Shown here: positions 5,275 to 6,647 of the stretch, piece by piece
How the letters are laid out: each line of letters begins with the position of its first letter
Position numbering within the stretch: the stretch's first letter is position 1
NCBI GenBank assembly: GCA_913043805.1
Contig: CAJWMX010000167.1
Location: 1-6,647 of the forward strand
Reading direction: 5' to 3'
Source of the DNA: an uncultured Acidobacteriota bacterium
Lineage (GTDB): Bacteria; Acidobacteriota; Vicinamibacteria; Vicinamibacterales; UBA8438
Length of the DNA: 6,647 nucleotides
The notes under the pieces: generated by a model
Databases searched by the model: none
What the model was told of the DNA's origin: nothing
Seen by the model: only the letters and a program-made list of their open reading frames with translations
Position numbers and translations under genes: made by a program

Positions 5275-6578
5275 GACTCGACCTCCCGTGGGGCGCCGTC
5301 GCTCACCGGAGCCAGCTGACCCTCGCTTGCCGCCACGATGGCCGACACGGTCACGTCACCGGTCACGTTGGCTGCCGTCCGGGCCATGTCCAGAATCCGA
5401 TCCACGCCGAGAATTAGCGCGATGCCGGCGGCCGGAACGCCGACGGTCTCCAGAATGACAACCAGCATCACCACTCCGGCGCTCGGCACCGCCGCGGTGC
5501 CGATCGAGGCGAGCAAGGCGAGGAACACGATCGTGAGCTGAGCCGAGAGATCCAGCGGGATTCCGAGCGTCTGGGCGATGAACACGGCGGCCACTGCCTG
5601 ATAGAGGCCGGTGCCATCCATATTGATGGTGGCCCCGAGCGGCAGGACGAATGACGCGACCTCTTCCGACACCCCGAGATTGCGTTGCGCGCTCTTCATC
5701 GTCACCGGCAAGGTCGCCGCGCTCGACGAGGTGGAGAACGCCACCAGCTGCGCCTGGACCACTCCGGGCATGAACTGGCGAAGCCGGAGCGGCGTGAAGA
5801 GCCGGAGCAGCACGGGGTAGGTGACGAGCATCTGGATCGCCAGTCCGATCAAAACCGCCAGACAGTAGTAGCCGAGCGCGCCCAGCAGCTGCGGCACATC
5901 GGCCGGGCTGTCGCCAGCCACCCGGGTCACCGTGTCGGCGATCAGGCCGAACACTCCGATCGGTGCGACCAGAATCACGATCTCGACGATCTTGATGATG
6001 ACCGCGTCGAGGCTCTCGAAAAGCGCGAGGAGCGGCGCCGCCTGCTCCTTCGGAATCAGCATCAAGGCGACGCCGAAGAGCATCGCGATGAACACCACGT
6101 TCAACATCCGCCGGTTGTCCGACGCGGCGAAGATGATGTTGTCGGGCACCATGTCGACCAGCGGCTGCAGCGGTCCGCGGGAGGAGGCGGCGGCGGCCGC
6201 CGCCTCGCGGGCCACGACGTCGCTCTCGTAGGTCTCCTGCAAGCTCGTCCGGACCCCCTCGGGCACGACCGCCCCGGGCTGCAGGAGGTTGACCAGCGTC
6301 AGACCGATGATGAGCGCGATGAGCGTGGTGCCCAGATAGATGGCGATGGTCTTGCCGCCGATCCTGGACAGCTTGTTGAGGTCGGAGAGCGAGGCGATGC
6401 CGGTGATGAGCGACGCCAGCACCAGCGGCACCGCGACGAACAGCAGCATCCGGAAAAAGATGGTGCCGAACGGCGCGATCCAGTCGGCGGTGAACTGGCC
6501 CCACCCGGCGTAGGCGGCCACCACGCCGTAGACGAGACCGAGCGCGAGGGCCAGAAGGATCCGCCAGTGGCTCGCCAT
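5271..6578 (-). CDS. Dicarboxylate/amino acid:cation symporter (DAACS, SLC1 family), probable glutamate/aspartate type
   Basis: This complete 435-residue inner-membrane secondary transporter should take up acidic amino acids or dicarboxylates with Na+ or H+. The family hallmarks occur in order: a hydrophobic N-terminal scaffold (TM1-TM6, about 5-260); the HP1 re-entrant serine motif FSTSSSAATLPVTM (281-294); the TM7 ion-binding motif NMDGT (319-323); HP2 ASIGTAAVPSAGVVM (357-371); and TM8 GVDRILDMARTAANVTGD (391-408). From memory of archaeal GltPh, Asp393, Asp397, Arg400, Asn404 and Asp408 match its D390, D394, R397, N401 and D405. The Arg that binds the substrate side-chain carboxylate is thus kept, and the NVTGD ending favours glutamate/aspartate over DctA-type C4 acids. 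The HP1 arginine of GltPh is Ser284 here. The TM3-TM4 loop contains six alanines (126-131). The ATG at 6578 starts MASHWRILLALALG, directly entering TM1; its Shine-Dalgarno is weak. The gene overlaps the HD gene by 4 nt. Substrate choice is inference. Confidence 0.93.
   Translation of the reverse strand: MASHWRILLALALGLVYGVVAAYAGWGQFTADWIAPFGTIFFRMLLFVAVPLVLASLITGIASLSDLNKLSRIGGKTIAIYLGTTLIALIIGLTLVNLLQPGAVVPEGVRTSLQETYESDVVAREAAAAAASSRGPLQPLVDMVPDNIIFAASDNRRMLNVVFIAMLFGVALMLIPKEQAAPLLALFESLDAVIIKIVEIVILVAPIGVFGLIADTVTRVAGDSPADVPQLLGALGYYCLAVLIGLAIQMLVTYPVLLRLFTPLRLRQFMPGVVQAQLVAFSTSSSAATLPVTMKSAQRNLGVSEEVASFVLPLGATINMDGTGLYQAVAAVFIAQTLGIPLDLSAQLTIVFLALLASIGTAAVPSAGVVMLVVILETVGVPAAGIALILGVDRILDMARTAANVTGDVTVSAIVAASEGQLAPVSDGAPREVES
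5282..5286 (-). promoter_or_regulatory. Strong ribosome binding site of the HD gene
   Basis: GGAGG on the minus strand lies 7 nt before the ATG at 5274, inside the last codons of the symporter gene. It is the best Shine-Dalgarno in the window and shows that the HD gene is initiated in its own right despite the ATGA overlap. Confidence 0.7.
6184..6206. repeat. GC-rich inverted repeat inside the symporter gene
   Basis: GAGGCGGCGG (6184-6193) and CCGCCGCCTC (6197-6206) form a perfect 10-bp stem with a CGG loop. It coincides with the GCG/GCC codon run that encodes Ala126-Ala131 in the TM3-TM4 loop. It is probably a by-product of alanine codons, but the stable stem could slow translation or lead to replication slippage. 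Confidence 0.55.
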
Positions 6579-6589
6579 GTCGCGTCCGG

Positions 6590-6618
6590 ATATTGCACCG
6601 GGGGTGCGAAGGTGTCAA
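6590..6618 (-). promoter_or_regulatory. Candidate sigma70 promoter of the symporter-HD operon
   Basis: A perfect TTGACA lies on the minus strand at 6618-6613, followed by a 17-nt spacer and CAATAT (6595-6590, three of six matches to TATAAT). The predicted start is near 6583, which would leave a leader of only about 5 nt before the ATG at 6578. This agrees with the absence of a good Shine-Dalgarno. The -35 and spacing are directly seen; activity and the near-leaderless transcript are inferred. Confidence 0.5.
6595..6607. repeat. Inverted repeat in the symporter promoter spacer
   Basis: GCACC (6595-6599) and GGTGC (6603-6607) form a perfect dyad around GGG, between the proposed -35 and -10 boxes and touching the -10 edge. 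It is where a repressor or activator could bind, but 5-bp arms in GC-rich DNA can arise by chance. Confidence 0.35.
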
Positions 6619-6647
6619 TCGGACCGGCGGGCGAGCTCCGCGCCCCG

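Noticed and set aside
5356..6618. A 420-codon minus-strand frame overlapping the symporter
   Set aside because: It is Arg/His/Gly-rich without hydrophobic segments, whereas the overlapping frame is a textbook SLC1 protein.
1..6647. Search for CRISPR repeats, insertion-sequence ends, tRNA/rRNA genes, riboswitches or defence genes
   Set aside because: No regularly spaced repeats, transposase motifs, cloverleaf-like stretch or long conserved leader was seen. Intergenic space is limited to about 175, 157 and 69 nt.

Overview
The window is GC-rich and almost fully coding. Six genes are supported, and all lie on the minus strand, so the biological reading order runs from high to low coordinates. 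Codon third positions are mostly G or C, and GTG starts and 4-nt start/stop overlaps are used. The protein flavour suggests a high-GC soil or sediment bacterium. The alternating ATPase/permease ABC operon with an 'MPIHDQSYRR' permease N-terminus, and the edge protein with its 'YVPADATVVGYANVRE' segment, remind me of Acidobacteriota (Vicinamibacteria-like). That placement is inference from memory, because there is no rRNA or marker gene here.

Layout in transcription order. (1) 6578-5271 encodes a complete SLC1-type (DAACS) sodium- or proton-coupled acidic amino acid/dicarboxylate symporter. A plausible sigma70 promoter sits immediately upstream and would give a very short leader. (2) 5274-4705 encodes an HD-domain metal-dependent phosphohydrolase-like protein whose ATG overlaps the symporter stop (ATGA), so the two form a coupled pair. 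(3) A 157-nt gap (4548-4704) carries a weak promoter candidate. (4) 4547-953 is a tightly packed four-gene ABC-2 type operon in the order ATPase A, permease A, ATPase B, permease B, with junctions of +3, -4 and -4 nt. (5) 778-952 holds a strong hairpin-plus-T-tract terminator for that operon, followed at once by a perfect TATAAT box. (6) 777-1 is the N-terminal 259 residues of an unrecognised membrane-anchored protein that runs off the window edge.

How they may work together: the four ABC genes plausibly form one transporter, or two paralogous ones, in the inner membrane. The ATPases and permeases look like products of duplication of an ATPase-permease module, and ATPase A has lost the Q-loop glutamine. 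The symporter and HD protein are probably made together, but no metabolic link is visible. The edge gene seems to have its own promoter. I found no mobile element, CRISPR array, tRNA/rRNA gene or clear sign of horizontal transfer. The window is mostly ordinary; the points most worth checking are the asymmetric ATPase pair, the overlapping terminator/promoter and the symporter-HD coupling.
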